A stretch of DNA of 64,000 nt from positions 1,599,501-1,663,500 of the forward strand of contig JACYXH010000205.1 in assembly GCA_026745465.1 (NCBI GenBank), read 5' to 3'. This DNA comes from Lota lota (Eukaryota; Chordata; Actinopteri; Gadiformes; Lotidae). The notes under the pieces are model-generated. The model was not told where the DNA came from and did not search any database. It saw only the letters and a program-made list of their open reading frames with translations. Each line of letters begins with the position of its first letter. Within the stretch, counting starts at the first letter, position 1. Below are positions 27,663 to 42,600 of this stretch, one piece after another. A program made the position numbers and the translations under genes.

Positions 27663-30600
27663 CTGTGTGCAACAAGAGAGATGGGGAGAATTAATAGACA
27701 GACTCCAGCACAACTCGGAGCATGATTTGTGTTTGAGAAATATCTATTTATGTCCATCCATCCATCCATATATATATATAGTAAACCTTCATTTTCACAC
27801 CGCCTGTTGCGTTTCCGACACAGTGACTCCAATATACAATAGGAGTAACGCGCCACTGTTTAAAAATGCATACAAGTGTATGACTGGCCTCCCTGCTCAA
27901 AGAGATGGCTGTCGAGGGGAACAGAGGGTTCAGCTGCCGTCATATGAGCTCCGCCGCTCCGGTTACCGGCGCCGTCCCCGCCGAGAAGGGGGAGCGCCAT
28001 TGTCTCGTCCCAAACGATGGGCAGGAAAGGTCAGGACGGGGCAAGCTGCCTCCTCGGCTAAAACTGATTAGTTTTTACACCGCAGTTGGCCCTCATGCAC
28101 GCACCGCAGTGGGGCTAGCTGTTGGAAAACCTTTCAGAATCTTTCTCGACCACTGCTGTAATGAAACAAACAGGACAAAAGTCCTGTTGGGGTCTGAGTA
28201 TTGAATGGTTGGGTAGATGTGTGGTGTATTGATAGATGGGCGGTGTGTGGGTAGATGGGCTGAGTGTGGGTAGATGGGCGGAGTGTGTGCAGATGGTTGT
28301 AGGGCTGGACTGACCAGGATAGTCCTCTGCAGGTTGGAGTTGACGCTGCTGAACATGAGTTTTCCCACAATGGTGGCGATGGTGGGGAAGACCAGAGCGC
28401 CACACAGGATGCGTGTAGCGGACACGTGATCCGCCAGGGGGTTAGCCTCCGCTGGAATGCGGGGCACTGGGCAGCCTAGCCCTGCATGGAGACACAGGGT
28501 AGGGGTTACGGTGACTGTATATTGAGCAGGAATCCAACACGGTATTCTGGATGACCAATAGCTAAAATCTTAACGATACCCATCCCTTATCTTCGCCAGA
28601 GGCAAATTAGAGTGCCAACATTGAAATTGCATGTAACAAAAAGGCCCAGACAACAGAGCAGAAATATAATAGTAATAGAAAAAAGTAAGACGTCTCACCC
28701 TCACCTGGGAAGATGCTGTTGAGGATCTGCAGCTTGTTGGAGTATTTCCTCCAGAGGCGCAGCACATAGTCCTCCCAGCGGATCATCTTGCCCAGGATCA
28801 GCATGACGGGGATGGTGGGCAGGCCAATGAGCAGGAACAGAGGGTCTGCCCGCTCCATCACGTCCAAGCCTTCTTTGTGGCCCACAACCTGGAGACGACG
28901 AAATGGAAGGTGGTTGACAAGAGAAGGAATAGACAACAGAACACAATGCTAAATAGTTTTGGGGCCATTTTCATTGCACTTTATGTTCCAGGAACTAGAA
29001 AATACTAAATAATTGCTGAATAGAGAACAATGATGCCGCAATTTCAAGCCTGCTGGGGGTGGACACATCCCAAATAAAAATCATTTTCTGTTTTAAGGAC
29101 AAATAAAGGAGTGCATCTAGAGTAGATCAACAATAGGAAGGAATAAGAATGGGATATGGAAATTAAAAGCTACAGAGGATTAAGAGGCAATAGCGTATAC
29201 TTTAGAAAAGCCTCTTGAAGAACCATGCAGTACATCTATTTTCTTAATAATAAAAAAATATGGCCATGACTTTAAAATCCAATAATAATAAAAACACATG
29301 TATGCTGATCAAACGGTTGTTAATCTGGTACTGTAAGGACCCACCTGCATGACTGTAACGGCCCCGTAGGTGACGGCCGTCCAGTAGATGGAGCCCACCA
29401 TGATGCCTGCTGCAGCAAAGGGCCCCGCCTTGGAGATGAGTCGGTCGGCCAGGTCGAGTACATACACCACTGGGCCTGCCGAGGGAAGGGACAAAAGCCC
29501 TGTTAGACCCAGCCCATGTCCACCAGGTAACACCTGATGCGGACTCCAAGCAGACTAACTCAATGAATCGTTTGAACCTCCAAGGATGATTAAGATAAAC
29601 CTTTATTTCTCAAATGTTTTAGTTGGTGAATCAGACAGCACTTTTCTGCACACACAGTGAGTCACATTGTGAATATGTGTAATACCCAGCAGGAAAGTGA
29701 TGGCTCTATGGACATCATTTTCTTTGTGTTTTTGTTGGCATGTCTATATTATAAACCCAACCCGTGTTCCATGGTTTGACACAGGCAACATCTACAAGCA
29801 ACCACACAGAGTCCGATCACAGTTGTACTGTACTGCATGCAATCAGGCATGCAGTTACCCCTTTTTGGGTTATGCATGGTTGGGTTGAAAAGTGAAAACT
29901 AGGAAGAGGCAGTGATATCAAATCAACATGGTACAAGCTCTAGCCTATACCAAATACTTTCGTTAGAAAGTCCTTTCTTACAAACACCTGAGAACGTCAG
30001 CTGAAACATCAGGGGCAGGAGAACATTGAGCAACCCTCTATCCATGTCCTCCACCCAGGGATTGCAAGGGCAACTCTAGGAAAACCACACAATATTTACA
30101 GGGAGGCAACCTGATTTCTTCACTCCACCAGACCCAAGCTGAGCCTAATAATAACTAGCTCAGGAGTTGGACCAAGCTGAGGGCAGCAACACCAGTGTTG
30201 GAGGAGGCTGTAGTAAAGGACAGCAGCTACAGTATAGGGGCACACCTGGCAGTTACACACTTTTGAGTGATGCCGTATGTAAAGAAATGCAATCTTTCGG
30301 AATATATTCAGTTTGCCATGCCTTATCCTTTCAGTAATTGTTTTAGAAAACCACTTATGTTTTATGACAAACAAATGAATACAAATGTTTAAATACATCT
30401 AGAATTTACCATGTTTCTATATTACATTAAATGGTCATATTAAATAGTTGAGACTTCAACAATAGTTTCAATAATTGTACATATTACAATTATTTATTAC
30501 TCGATAAATAAGTCATTTTGAACGCCTTTGGACTAGATCCTGAAGCATCTTTTAACCAGCACTGAATCAACTGGTAATTGAAGGAGACATTTTGAAATCA

Positions 30601-33600
30601 TGAGGCTCTGATACATTTTCACTTCTGAGGATTAGCTCCATAGTAATCATATCTCTTCATATTCTCACCCTAGATTAAGTCTTCAGCTGATAAGAACAGA
30701 CCGCCTCTGCAACGTAAAACAAACATCCCATCATTGACAGGGCAGGGACAGGGAGAGGAATGACTACATAGTTACAGGCCACAGCAGGGTGACTCAGGGA
30801 ATTTACCCTATAACCCATTTCATGATAATCCATAGTTCATCCAGAAAGCACTCAGCGTCATTTTAATCAAATGGTGTCAACCCATGTTTTACGACTTTTG
30901 TATTTTCACACAAGCCGGATCAAATTGAACAGGGAATTAGTGTCATTTAAAAGATGCTCTGCTGTGCTGCCCCGGGAGTCAGTATGTCAGCCCACTAGAA
31001 GGATGTTAATAGTGGTGGTTTTCTCAAATTAGTACCGTAGTTTGAAAACAAGTCAGGACTTATTTTGTTGTTTGAATAAGGCCACCATGCATTGACTAGC
31101 TAGCTACAAGTGCTCACCACAAATCACCCACAACCCTGCCAATGTTCGCACACATTTTCTACAAAACTGATTTACTTAAGTGAGTGCTCCTGACATTAGG
31201 AGACTAATCAGCAGAGAATATCTACATTACCCTTACTGAAGGACATGGACAAAGTAGTGAAGGGTTGGCACATTGAAGAGTCTAATTGCACAATGGAGAA
31301 CTACATTTCCACAGTAGTTAGGAGCAGAGAGTGCCTTCTGCCGAGCCAGACACTTCTCAGCACGCTGCTTTACTGCACCGGTGGTTGCCAAGCACATTGA
31401 TCATGCCCTGCTCGAGCACAGTAATCTGACCTATTCTGATGACGCAATCAGAATCCCTTCCGCTTCCTCCCTACGGATCAGGCCATCATGGCCGGAGCAA
31501 ACCAGGTCGCCCTTAATGGCCATTGGTAATCTGGCCAGTTGGGCAATTCATTTTCGCCACTGGCAGCAAATTCCATAATTAAAATAATGAAAAGGGAGGA
31601 GAGAGCGAGATGAGAGAGGGGGGAGACTTCCTGTGCACCGGGTGGGAGGGTTTGGCACAATGCGCCAGCTGACTTGTTTACTCTCTGCACACAGTAGCGA
31701 AGGAGGCGTGGCAAGGACGTGCCGTCCTCATATTCAGACTGCCGGCCAAACCACTCATGGGCTGGCTCCGGCTCCAGAGCAGGTGCTGATGGAGAGACGA
31801 GAGAGGGGGCAGCATAGCTTACAGCCACCCAGCTTGCGTGCATGGCCAGCCGTGACGCCCACCTCCATCACGGCCGTGTTAAGCCGCAGAGCGCAATAAA
31901 AACCACAGGTTAATATAAATGGTGCTCTTTAGCTCTGGTTGATCCTCTATCTGATCCTATAGCAGACAGAGGGCCCGCCCAAGGGATCCAAGTGTGAGTA
32001 ATGCCTGTCAAGCCTGGTTGAATGAGCTGGCCTCAACAGCAACCCAGAGAAAATCACTCAGCCTCCTAAGGCCAACTCCCCCCCCCCTCTAAATGACTGT
32101 CAACATGTGATATTAATGATAGACTGTAATTTAATCATAAATGTAGAGCGACAGAGTATATAATAAAGATAGCTCTGATGCAGCATAACACAACTGCCTA
32201 CACCTTTATGAAAGTATAATACAGTATTAATACAGAACATGTTCACATGGCACATGGTTTGACTTAAAAGTGTATTGTCTTAATTGGTGGAGGTTTTCAC
32301 TACGCTACATAAAAGTCTAAAACACTGTGGGCCTTTAGATTAAGGAATTGTACATTAACATCTAAATCCAAGTTATTGGTCAACAATGCTCAACACAAGT
32401 AAATTCATAATCCGTTTCTGGATGTAATTTCTTTATCGGGCCTGCACAAACACCTCAAGGAGGTCCCAGGTAGGCAGCACTTGAAGGAAGTTGAGAAACT
32501 TCCAAAATTGATCACCAGCTGCACATTCTGACATTTTCCAGCTAGGGTTTGTAGCCGTTATGACGCAACCAAAGCATGCCATGCTGGCTCATGTCACACC
32601 TCAACTCAAGCAATGTTCCCGTAGTCCCATCCAAACGATGCTGCGTCATGCGTGTGTTGTGTAAAAAGTCAGTGATATAAGCTGGTGTGAAGGACGAGTT
32701 TGGGAAAGCTGGCCAGACTTCACTGCTGATCCAGGTGTCAGCATCCCTGATCTGATTGGTCGTCGGGTTGGGGCTATTTTTAGAAGCTTGAGATATTAAC
32801 GATTTACCCGCAGAGCCGCAGTCTAGCTCCATCCGTCCACCCCCCTCTGCTGTGTCATTCTCCAAGCCCCCTGGGCTCCGCCCCCGGCCTCATTACATCC
32901 CGTCTCTTACCTCTCCCCATACTTTCCCCACACTCCCTGCTGCACATCCCCCCCCCGCATATCTCCTCCACCGTCTGGTGCCGCAAAGGGATGAGAAATG
33001 TGATTGCTTTTTTACATACGTCAATGGGGCTGTTCTCTAATAAACCCATTTGGTGTCTTGCATGACACCAACTATTGTTTTTGCAAATGTTCCCGTCCAA
33101 GGACCGATAAAAGGATACCAGTCTTCAGTATTTAAAATCATTCACAAATTTTTCTAATCTATCCCCACTATCTTTGTTAATTATGATCAAAACAGATAAT
33201 AAAATGTAACAATAGCGAAAGCATCATGTCTGGTTACCCCCTCCAGCCAGGTTTAACTGCATTTCCCACAATGCATAGGCTTAGGACATAGAATGTCATG
33301 CTTCGCTGGGAAGAACAGGTTTGTCAAATGTTATGAGAAAATAGTTATGCAAGTATACTTGTGCAAAGTATAATTACAATAGGGTAGGAGCAGCACAAAA
33401 AATAGCTTTAACATTGAGCACAAGTGATGTTTACTATATCAGTCTATCGATTGAACATTCTATTGTTTGAACAATTGTCAATCATGGTGGAATCGATGTA
33501 TTGCCCCAGATATTGCTATTAAAAGTCATTAAACGGCTCAAAAATGTGTAAGGAATACTGGAGCGGGGCTTATAATGTCCACCACTAGACCATCCCACTT

Positions 33601-36600
33601 ATCTCTCCACGACATCTTTAGGCCTCATATCTGTAGATGCAGACAAAACTCAATTTCCATGGCTGAAAAAGCCATGGAATTTCTATCTTTATTTCATAAT
33701 CCGTAACCCGCTTATACCCTCTCTCCCCCAACACCCTGATGATTGCGACAAGATGAGCCTGAACCTTGCCAGACCTCATCTCAATGAGCCAAACAAGAGG
33801 GAGTCCTGACATAAAGCCTGCAACCACAAATCTCAGACTGTGTGAGTTTATGTTTTAGAGCAACCAGACACTACAACAAAGCTGAATCCAAGTTAACACA
33901 CGTCTCTGGTCACTCGTGGCCAGGCGTAATGAGACAATAAGCCACACATTACGATTCCTCATGTGCGCTATGACAAGTTTCGGCCAAGAGAGGAAGCTTA
34001 CTATCCAAATGTACACCGCTGTACATTTGCTGCTGCCAAACCAGCTGTGCAGTCGAGGAAGTTGAGCAAAAATAAAGATGAAAAACGAGAGGGCGATGAG
34101 CTGGAAAACTAAAACTTTATATTTTGTGGCAATTTTTTTTTTATATGGTCGGCTGTTAATGACCATAGGTGAAGGAAACGGGCAGACAAGAACTCTAAAT
34201 GAAGTAGCACTCTGTTAACAGAAAAACAACATTCTGGCAGTGCTTCTTAAACAACCTGAGAGGGCCTGATGCTGGAATCGGCACAACTTGACTTGGTGAA
34301 AGGAAACATTGCACCATGCCAATTCAATGTATTTCAGATATATAACCATCTTCCTAAACAAGATATGAACCAATGCCTCTGTCCTCTGTGGGTACAGTGA
34401 AAGAACCTGACAAAAAAAAATACTAAAATGTTTTGAATAATTAGTTTTTTAAACCCAACAATTTATTTCATTATTTGATTTATATTTGAGCCAATAGTAT
34501 ACATTTTACAATTATATATATATATATATGAAGTTAAGCCAACGAAAGCTGCAGAAGTAATTCTGGTGATTGAGGGATCACAAACATAGCTAGGTGCAAA
34601 ACGCAGCTTTCTGAAAATACAGGAAAGGTCATCTAACAAGAGGAAAGCCCTGAAGACAGCCAAGCTAAACCAGCATATAGCAGCAAACTGACTGATGGCA
34701 CAGCTCGGTTTCCTTTAAATATACACAGACCTGTTTACCAGCTGAGCCCCAAGTGCACACATTGTCTTCTGCTCTCAAATTACACCTATTGCCCTCCTCT
34801 TTACAGGGCTTCCGTCTTTGACACAACGGCATATCTTTTTTTCATCCTAAAATGATAGCTTGGCAAGTGATTATTCCCCATTAACAACTGAGCACTGAAA
34901 AACAAACTGGAGCAAAAAATTATATTTAGAGGTTCTTTAACCTCTAACTGAATGTACAAACAAAAAGCAGGGAAATACATTGAGTAAGGAAAGTGACCAG
35001 TCTGGCTAGAGGCAGGGCTGTGGTGGGGTAGAATTAGGCAGATGACTAAGTAGAAACAACCCCCTTGTCTCTGACGTGTCAAGCTAATTACAGCAGCATT
35101 TTCTTCAAACTGCCATTTGTCTCTTTGCATGAAGCCTGCCCGCACACTGCACGAGAGCCCTTTCTGTTGCGCGTCAGGCTAAAGGGGAATATTTACACTC
35201 TGCACCGCAGTGATGACGTTGGTTGCCCAGTAAATAAACATGCAGCCGGGCATGAAAAACCCAACAGATTCGGGAGCTGGTGCTAGTTACAGCTGCTGCC
35301 TGCTAAAGAGTGCCACTCAGAAGAACTATTTGCTTTCCTTCATTTTTTAAAAAGGAACCCTCTTAGTAATGCCAACCTGAACGCAACTTCCAAAAGTAAT
35401 AGTTGTTGGCCAGGAAAGGCCAATACCGCAATGCTAACTAGAACTCAACAAAGGGCACGCACATAGAGAACTCATTGAACATCCCATTTCCACTTAAATC
35501 CTTGCTAGGGATGCTAATGATTAATCATTGACCCTTAAGAATTTAACCCATTTAAAATGTATTAACTGACAATGTATGTTTAATGTACCATTACCTAAAA
35601 AAAAATCAGCCTTTTTAAGTCTAGAAATGGTAGTAATTGCGCCCCATTTGGCATTGTTTTGTGGCGCCATTTATTGAATAAGGACAGCCGTTTCGAGCGA
35701 GGCTTATTGTTTTATTATTCTTGTTATTTATTTACTTGTTTTACACAAATAATGTGGCACTGGAATTGTTTAAATATAACTTAAACTAAGAAAAAGACAT
35801 GCGTCTTGTAACTCATTAATTATTAATAGTCCCTGCAAGTTAAAGTAACCAATAAGGCATTTCTTAATATAATCTCAAGGATTAACACTTTCAACATGGC
35901 GCCAGGAAAATTGTAATCTTTTTCTAATGACTTTTTTTTTAATGAAGCTTTATCCAGGTTCAAGAAGTCACCGGCTACCCACCGAGTGTGGGGAAGACGA
36001 TGAGGTACTCGGCATTGCACTGCGGGCAGGCCACACGCGCCGTGCTGTTGCCACGCTGCTTCTCATCCACCCAGCGCTGCAGGCACGACTGGTGCACCCA
36101 CTTGGTGGAGCCACGGCAGCGGCAGGGCCGCACCCACTCGGCCGTGCGGTCATCTTCGTCTGTGGCAAAGCACACCCAGCAGCTCCTGGAACAAAACCAG
36201 ATACAGCGTTGGAATAGCTAAATGAGGTTGTAGAAGATTGTTTCTGCCACACAATTTGTGGATCTATCATTATACAACGTAGTTATTTGATAACATTAAC
36301 TTTGCAAACCATTGTGCTTAAATGGTTGCACAATGACTACACTAATTGAGTTTTGTTTTTACTGGAAATAATGGCAACTTTCTCCATTCATATTCAGGAG
36401 GCTAATGTCTGGTGTATATTAAGACAAAATCAAAGAGGAGGTGAAACGCTTGTGACTGCACTGTCCAAAGCCATCAGGGGGAGTGGAGTGCCAGACAGAT
36501 AAAGAGGCAACGTAATGTAATCCTAAATGTCCTCTTTCAGAGGAAAAGTGGGCAGTCAGCAATACAAAGTCACTCTTCAAACACCAGTCAACGCGGTACC

Positions 36601-39600
36601 TTGGACCAAACTTGGCAGGAAGTAAATTCCGATAGTGGCAACTGTGCCTTTTTACTGTACTTAGAATAAGGCTCATAGTAGCAGGTAGCGATCAAAGTCT
36701 CTCTGGGACAAGTGGACTGAACACCCTACACAGAAACACCAATAACTCCACTTTTTTTTTTTTTTATCAACCAAAAGCTAAACATGTACCCTACAAGTTA
36801 TTGTTATCTGTATCGGATTTTCGGTTCAATTTAGGCCTATGTTGGAAGGCCTCATTAGCCACAGCTCTAGCAATTTCAGAGCGGCACTCAACTAAAATTA
36901 AGGACGTGGGACGTTGCTGAGGCAGGTGCAATGTACAAACAATAGGGTGAACCTTGACCCCACAAGACTGGACAATCAGCATAAACAAAGTTGAACTTTT
37001 GAACTTAGACCCAAGACAACACCCTGTTTAGCCAGAAAAAAAGTGTAATAGGGAAACAACCTACAGATTACATCTAGAATTTACAGTACACAAAACTTTA
37101 AGAAAGGGTGTCTGTGTAGGGAGATTAATTTCTGTAGCACTAGAAACCTAGACAGACCAGTACACATTTTTATCTCATGTCATGCAGCTCAAATATTCAT
37201 TTACAACCCTATACAGCGCATCCCTTTATTTATTAAAGTGATGCAGCTAGAATATACCTTCTCACACCCGTCAGATCGCATATTGGAATGCTGCTCCATG
37301 AGATCTTGGCCTGTATCCTGTGCAACCCTCAAACTAATTGTGGCAGACAATGGGCTTCTACGGCCAAGGGAGTTTTGGTTTCAGCCCTGTGCGGCAGTGA
37401 TGAATTAAAACCGCTCCATCTCCAACATCTGGGAGTATATTGGATATCCAGTGAGCTGACCTTACTGCAGTACTTCTCCGGCTGAGACGTTATATTGCCA
37501 TTCCATAATTAATCATCAGCAAGCTGGTGGCTAAATGGATCCCCACCCGTGTCACGCTGCATGCGCTCAACTCGAGAATCCGGACAAGTGGCATTCCTAA
37601 TGAAAAGAGTGACTTGACTATGATAAATATTCATAGGACGGGACTGAGCAGTTGATAATGCAAAAACAGAAGGACTTGTCAATGGTGGCTGCTCCCATAC
37701 GAATTCGTATAAGTCTATGTGCTGGCAAGACATGTCGTTTTTCTTATCATTTAGGCTTTAGGCTAGCTAGGTCCCTGTTTTAATGAGGAATAACCACTAC
37801 TCTTGTGGCATTCCAAGTGCATTGAGCAGTGTCATAACTAAAATATGGCAAAATTCCTGAATGCCCCTGAATATTCTCTTAAATCCAATTTCAAAGTAAT
37901 TTGGGTCAACCACAAGCTTGTTGCTAGGAGATCAATTGGCTGTGTAACAGCTGCTCTCAACATTCTCCTAGCTATCTGTATGTGACATTTACAGTACTTC
38001 CTCATTACCATGATTCAACTGAACACCTTGGAACATTGGCATTTCAATGGATAAATGAAACGGTGATGAATTTACACACCTCCCATAAACCACAAGTAGA
38101 GATGTACATTCTATTCTCACACCCTTTGTTTATCATTAACAATATGCCATTCATATCTTATCAAATAAGTGATACACTGAGCGCTGACATAGCCGACATT
38201 GCTTTGGCAATGTCCATTAAGGAAGTGATCCAACCAACGTGGGCTAGCAAGAAAGTCATCTTTCAACAGCATACCAAGGATTCAAGAGTAAGGTCTACAG
38301 AAAGTGTGAGGCCAAAGGAAATCAAGGAATCGACAACCGGCACGTTTTGAAGCAAAAGACCAGCAGTGTTTTTAACCAAAAAAAGGCGTTTACAGCCAGT
38401 TGTTCCCGCCTTAAGGAACACAACAGGTATGTTCAGAATTATGAAACCTTCAAGCATTTTCCTCTTCACAAAAATAAATAGAGCATTCATCAGCCGCAGT
38501 GCCTGGAAACGTTTTATCAACTTCTACACCACAGCCCTTTTAAAATGGAAACAAAAACCCTCCAGACCATGATGTTCAGAAACAATTAAATGATTGACTG
38601 AACGGCCCTATGCTTCCTACACTTGTACACCGCCTAAATCCCTCTCAAAAAGTTCATCATCCAGAGAACAGGGCTGAGAGAGGACAATATGTGTCTGTAG
38701 AGAGTGCCCCATTATTTGCCATTTATAATTCACCCTGCCTGCTCCTACACTTGAATAATGGATGTCAAATCTCTGGCCTTCAGTCATCTTTCTGTCCTGG
38801 GCACATGGCATGGCCTGTTTTGTGCAGCTGTGGGGGATTGAGTGTGTGTGGGGGATTAGTGTGTGTGGGGGAGTGGGTGGGTGTGTGGTTCTGTGAAAGG
38901 CAGTGGACAGTCTTCTTTGCTCAGGTTGCTGCCTGGCGCCTGATTTTTCAATACTACCCCGGTGCTGAATTAAACATGACGACGTAGGAGAGGAGCCTAG
39001 GGGTCAGGGTGCTCGGTGACATGGCGAAGCTATGGCCCAAATGATCAATCTTGGGCTCCTTCTGAAACTTTAACCCTCCAGTTCTCTCAACAGCCTCACC
39101 GGACCAATCTCTAGCTACTGCCCCTGTAGTCCTTCTCTCAAGCCGACTGATACTATATACAGCTACTTCTCTTACCGCAGACTATGGTTCAATTACGTGC
39201 TGGAGGAGCAACACTTTCAATGCTTGAAGGATGACAACCAGCATGATTATAATCTATGCTTGATGATGTGTGCGCTTTCTGAGTGCCTGTAAAATCATAC
39301 CAAGTTGTTTATTATCAAGAAAGTTTTACCACCACCCTAAACCATATTTTTAATTTAAAGCTGGCTTGCTGGCTGTAGCCTCTAACCTGCTGAAGATAAC
39401 ACTCAGAAAACAGCAGATAAGCCAAAAACATATGCTACAAAAGGGGACTGAATAGAGATTAACACCTGTCATGAGAGTTCCCCAGAAAATAACCTTGAAT
39501 TTGGCAGGACTGAAAATACAATGAGGGACTTGGTGCACTGCACCATTCGTACTTACAGAGAATAAGTTAACAGTGACTGCAAACCTATCTGTTTATATCC

Positions 39601-42600
39601 AGAGAATTCAACTGGAAAGGCATATCTCAAGTAAACCCAACTTATTTGAATACTTGGCAATTCTGTAGCACACAAAATCAAAAGAAAACATGTTATATTC
39701 CTTTACAATAAAAAATAAAAGCATTTACTCTCAAAAACCTTCCGCTTCAATTAAGTAAGGAAGGTTTCCACATAAATGACATGGCAGGAGGGCTAATAAG
39801 GGCTGCCTCTCAAGACTTTGCCAGAGCACGGTGAATTTAAAACTCAACTACACAGGCAACTCAAATGGCTCTCTTGGCACAATGTGACATGCAACACATA
39901 ATGGAGTCCTTCTGGAGACAAATCCATAATGAGTTTTTGTGACCATGTTTCTATGGCTGATGCCATAAGTCGTTGAATGTGGATAACATTTACGAGTCAT
40001 TTAAATAAATCCCAAATGATAAGTGTTATTATAAACAGGTGTTATTTTGCACCAAGGGGAAAAGCGAAAAATAATTGTATGTCTTCCTCACGGTAGCAGA
40101 AATAGACATCTGCGTGTTTTGAATGCATACAACCCTGCCACTTTCATCGTCTCCCAGGTCAGGCTTCACTTCTTTAAGAAGGCCCCTGGGCGCTTACAGT
40201 TTAACCGTAGTGGGAGCTTGCCGTGAGGTATAAACAGAAATGTACAACTGCAGCCTGCATTGCACTTTGCCAATGTGAAAGTGACAACTTGACCCTCTCT
40301 AAATGTATGCTATAAAAGAACATAACATCCACGCAAAACACATTGAATAATGCCACGTACAGCAATCAAGATCACGCCAAGACAGTAAGACAAGGAGAAG
40401 TGAAGACTAAAACTTGTGAAAAGGGTCAGGATGAATTGTTTGAACTTGTCTCCACCTCTAGTTTTGAAAAGATGCATTGCAGGGAAAATATGCAGCTTGT
40501 GGTCAGGCAAGATAAGCACCAATTGAGCCATATGTGTGTCACCAATAGAGGCTGGCTGGCTCTACAGCCACCAAGGCCCCATAGCATACCCTGGTATCTG
40601 TTCTCAAAACCCAGCCAGGGGTTATTGCGTAAGCACAAAGGCACATGGTCACATGGCTGCAGGCCTAAGGCCGGCCTAGAACACAGACCACTAAACACAC
40701 AAATACCTCATTTCATTATGTTAGAGAAACACTGTTAAGAAATGCTCTGTCCAAGGCTTACTTTTAAAGTTGGCCTATTTTTTTTGTCATGCTACCTAAT
40801 GTCAATGTTTGGTTTGTGTCAAGCCACCAAGTCAGCCACTCGATTATTCATTACACAGGTCAAATATCTTGAGAGCTACATGCAAATTTTATTTTACTTA
40901 ACACAAAACCATATGTTGATCTAAACAAGCAAAGTGTAATCTACAAAATACCCTTATATTTTTCATTCATATGGCCTAGAATATTTGTTGCTTAATTACA
41001 GCAGCCACAAAAGTAACAAAAACGTATACCAAATGTGTTATGCTAGTGTAAATAAAGTGTTCAGTTAGAACTCGCTTGCCATATATCTCTGATCCAGCAA
41101 TCCAATGTTTTCTACCGAAGAAAACTCATTGGCTGTGTGTGGATGAAGGTTTCAGATGGGGATTATAATAAGTATTTCTACATTGGTTAGTCTACAGTGT
41201 TCATTTGAAACCATTATTTTTTTTAGTTTACTAATGTTGGCTGAGTTTATGTTCACCAATTACGCGCTTACAGATCCCCGCCTACGGTGACATTTGTCGA
41301 ACAAACATGAAGCGAAAGAAGTGAAATACCCCAGTAACCCTAATCTGAGTTTGTCTGCTATCTGACTTTATATATTAATCTGAAGTCTAAATTGTGAGAC
41401 TAGCCTTAGAAAAAACCCTGCACTAATGACTTGACCCATCACCCAACAACGTGGTGTCATCTGACAATCACCGATTGAAATATGTAGTTAATAGTAAAAA
41501 CTCAAATAATGTGGTCTTTCAAATGCTGCCACTATCCGTGTTTTCGCCGTTGTAGTTGACGGTTGTCTGCTTTTCGTTGCATTCTCTCTTAGAATACCCT
41601 TACAACTGCTGATGATCTGACGGATGCTGTAATTTAGAATGTCAGATTAAATGTGTCACTTCAATTTAAATGCATCACTTTTGTGATAAATGTGAAATAT
41701 GAAACAAACTTCCCTTTAGTGCAGAAACTCTTGTAGGCAGGCGCTCGCTTTCACTCACTCACTTGGGGAGAGCAGCACAAAGCAGAAATGAAGGCCATTT
41801 TTGTCAAGCTTAATTAGTGTGGTTGCAAAGCAAGCCACACTATTGTTGTTTCTTATATATTTTTTCTTATTCTTCCGCCTCATTTTTGGTAATAATCTCC
41901 TACAATGTTGCAGGTATAAAAAGCTAAAGAATTGCACATACATCGGTACAGTGCGCTATATAAAATTGTTTTTATATATATATATATTTACAATATTAAT
42001 ATTTAATATTGCAAGTGAATGGGGCAAAAATGCTCAAATCAACTACTCCAAACCTGAACACCTGGGAGTTGTCAAATTAAATAGGCATATGTAGACTGAA
42101 AGTAAGGAGGTCTCCAAAAGGTTTGGTACCGCTGTGTGACCACAGGGGGCGCTATAACTCGTGGTCAAACTTATAAGGCCGCACCCCATGCCCCATTTTT
42201 ATAAAACATTCTGAAACTTGGTATCTAGGCCTTATTTGACATGCTGAATCTTTTTGACTCAAGGACCCATAATATCCGCCTGGGAAGTTTTTGCTGTACC
42301 TTGAAAGTTTTGGAAAACCTTGAAATAAAATCGTGAAAAACAACCCATCCACCCAAATAAAATGAAAATCTTAAAAGATGTATGCGAAAATACCATTATG
42401 CAAATGAGCTGCCATTATTCAACCAATCCCAAATCCACTTCAGAGAACCTCAGATGCCTAAGATGTGGTGTGCCCATCAAGGACCTCCCCCTTAGGTAAT
42501 GTGGAATGTTGATAGCCAACAAAATTACGTCACATGGATAATTTCAAATGACCACTGTTGGTGGCAAGTTTGACTTCAACCATTCCGAAGGCGAACAACT

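Noticed and set aside
37982..38350. 122-aa open frame on + strand inside marchf5 intron 1
   Set aside because: No recognisable motif, AT-rich composition and no splice context; most likely chance.
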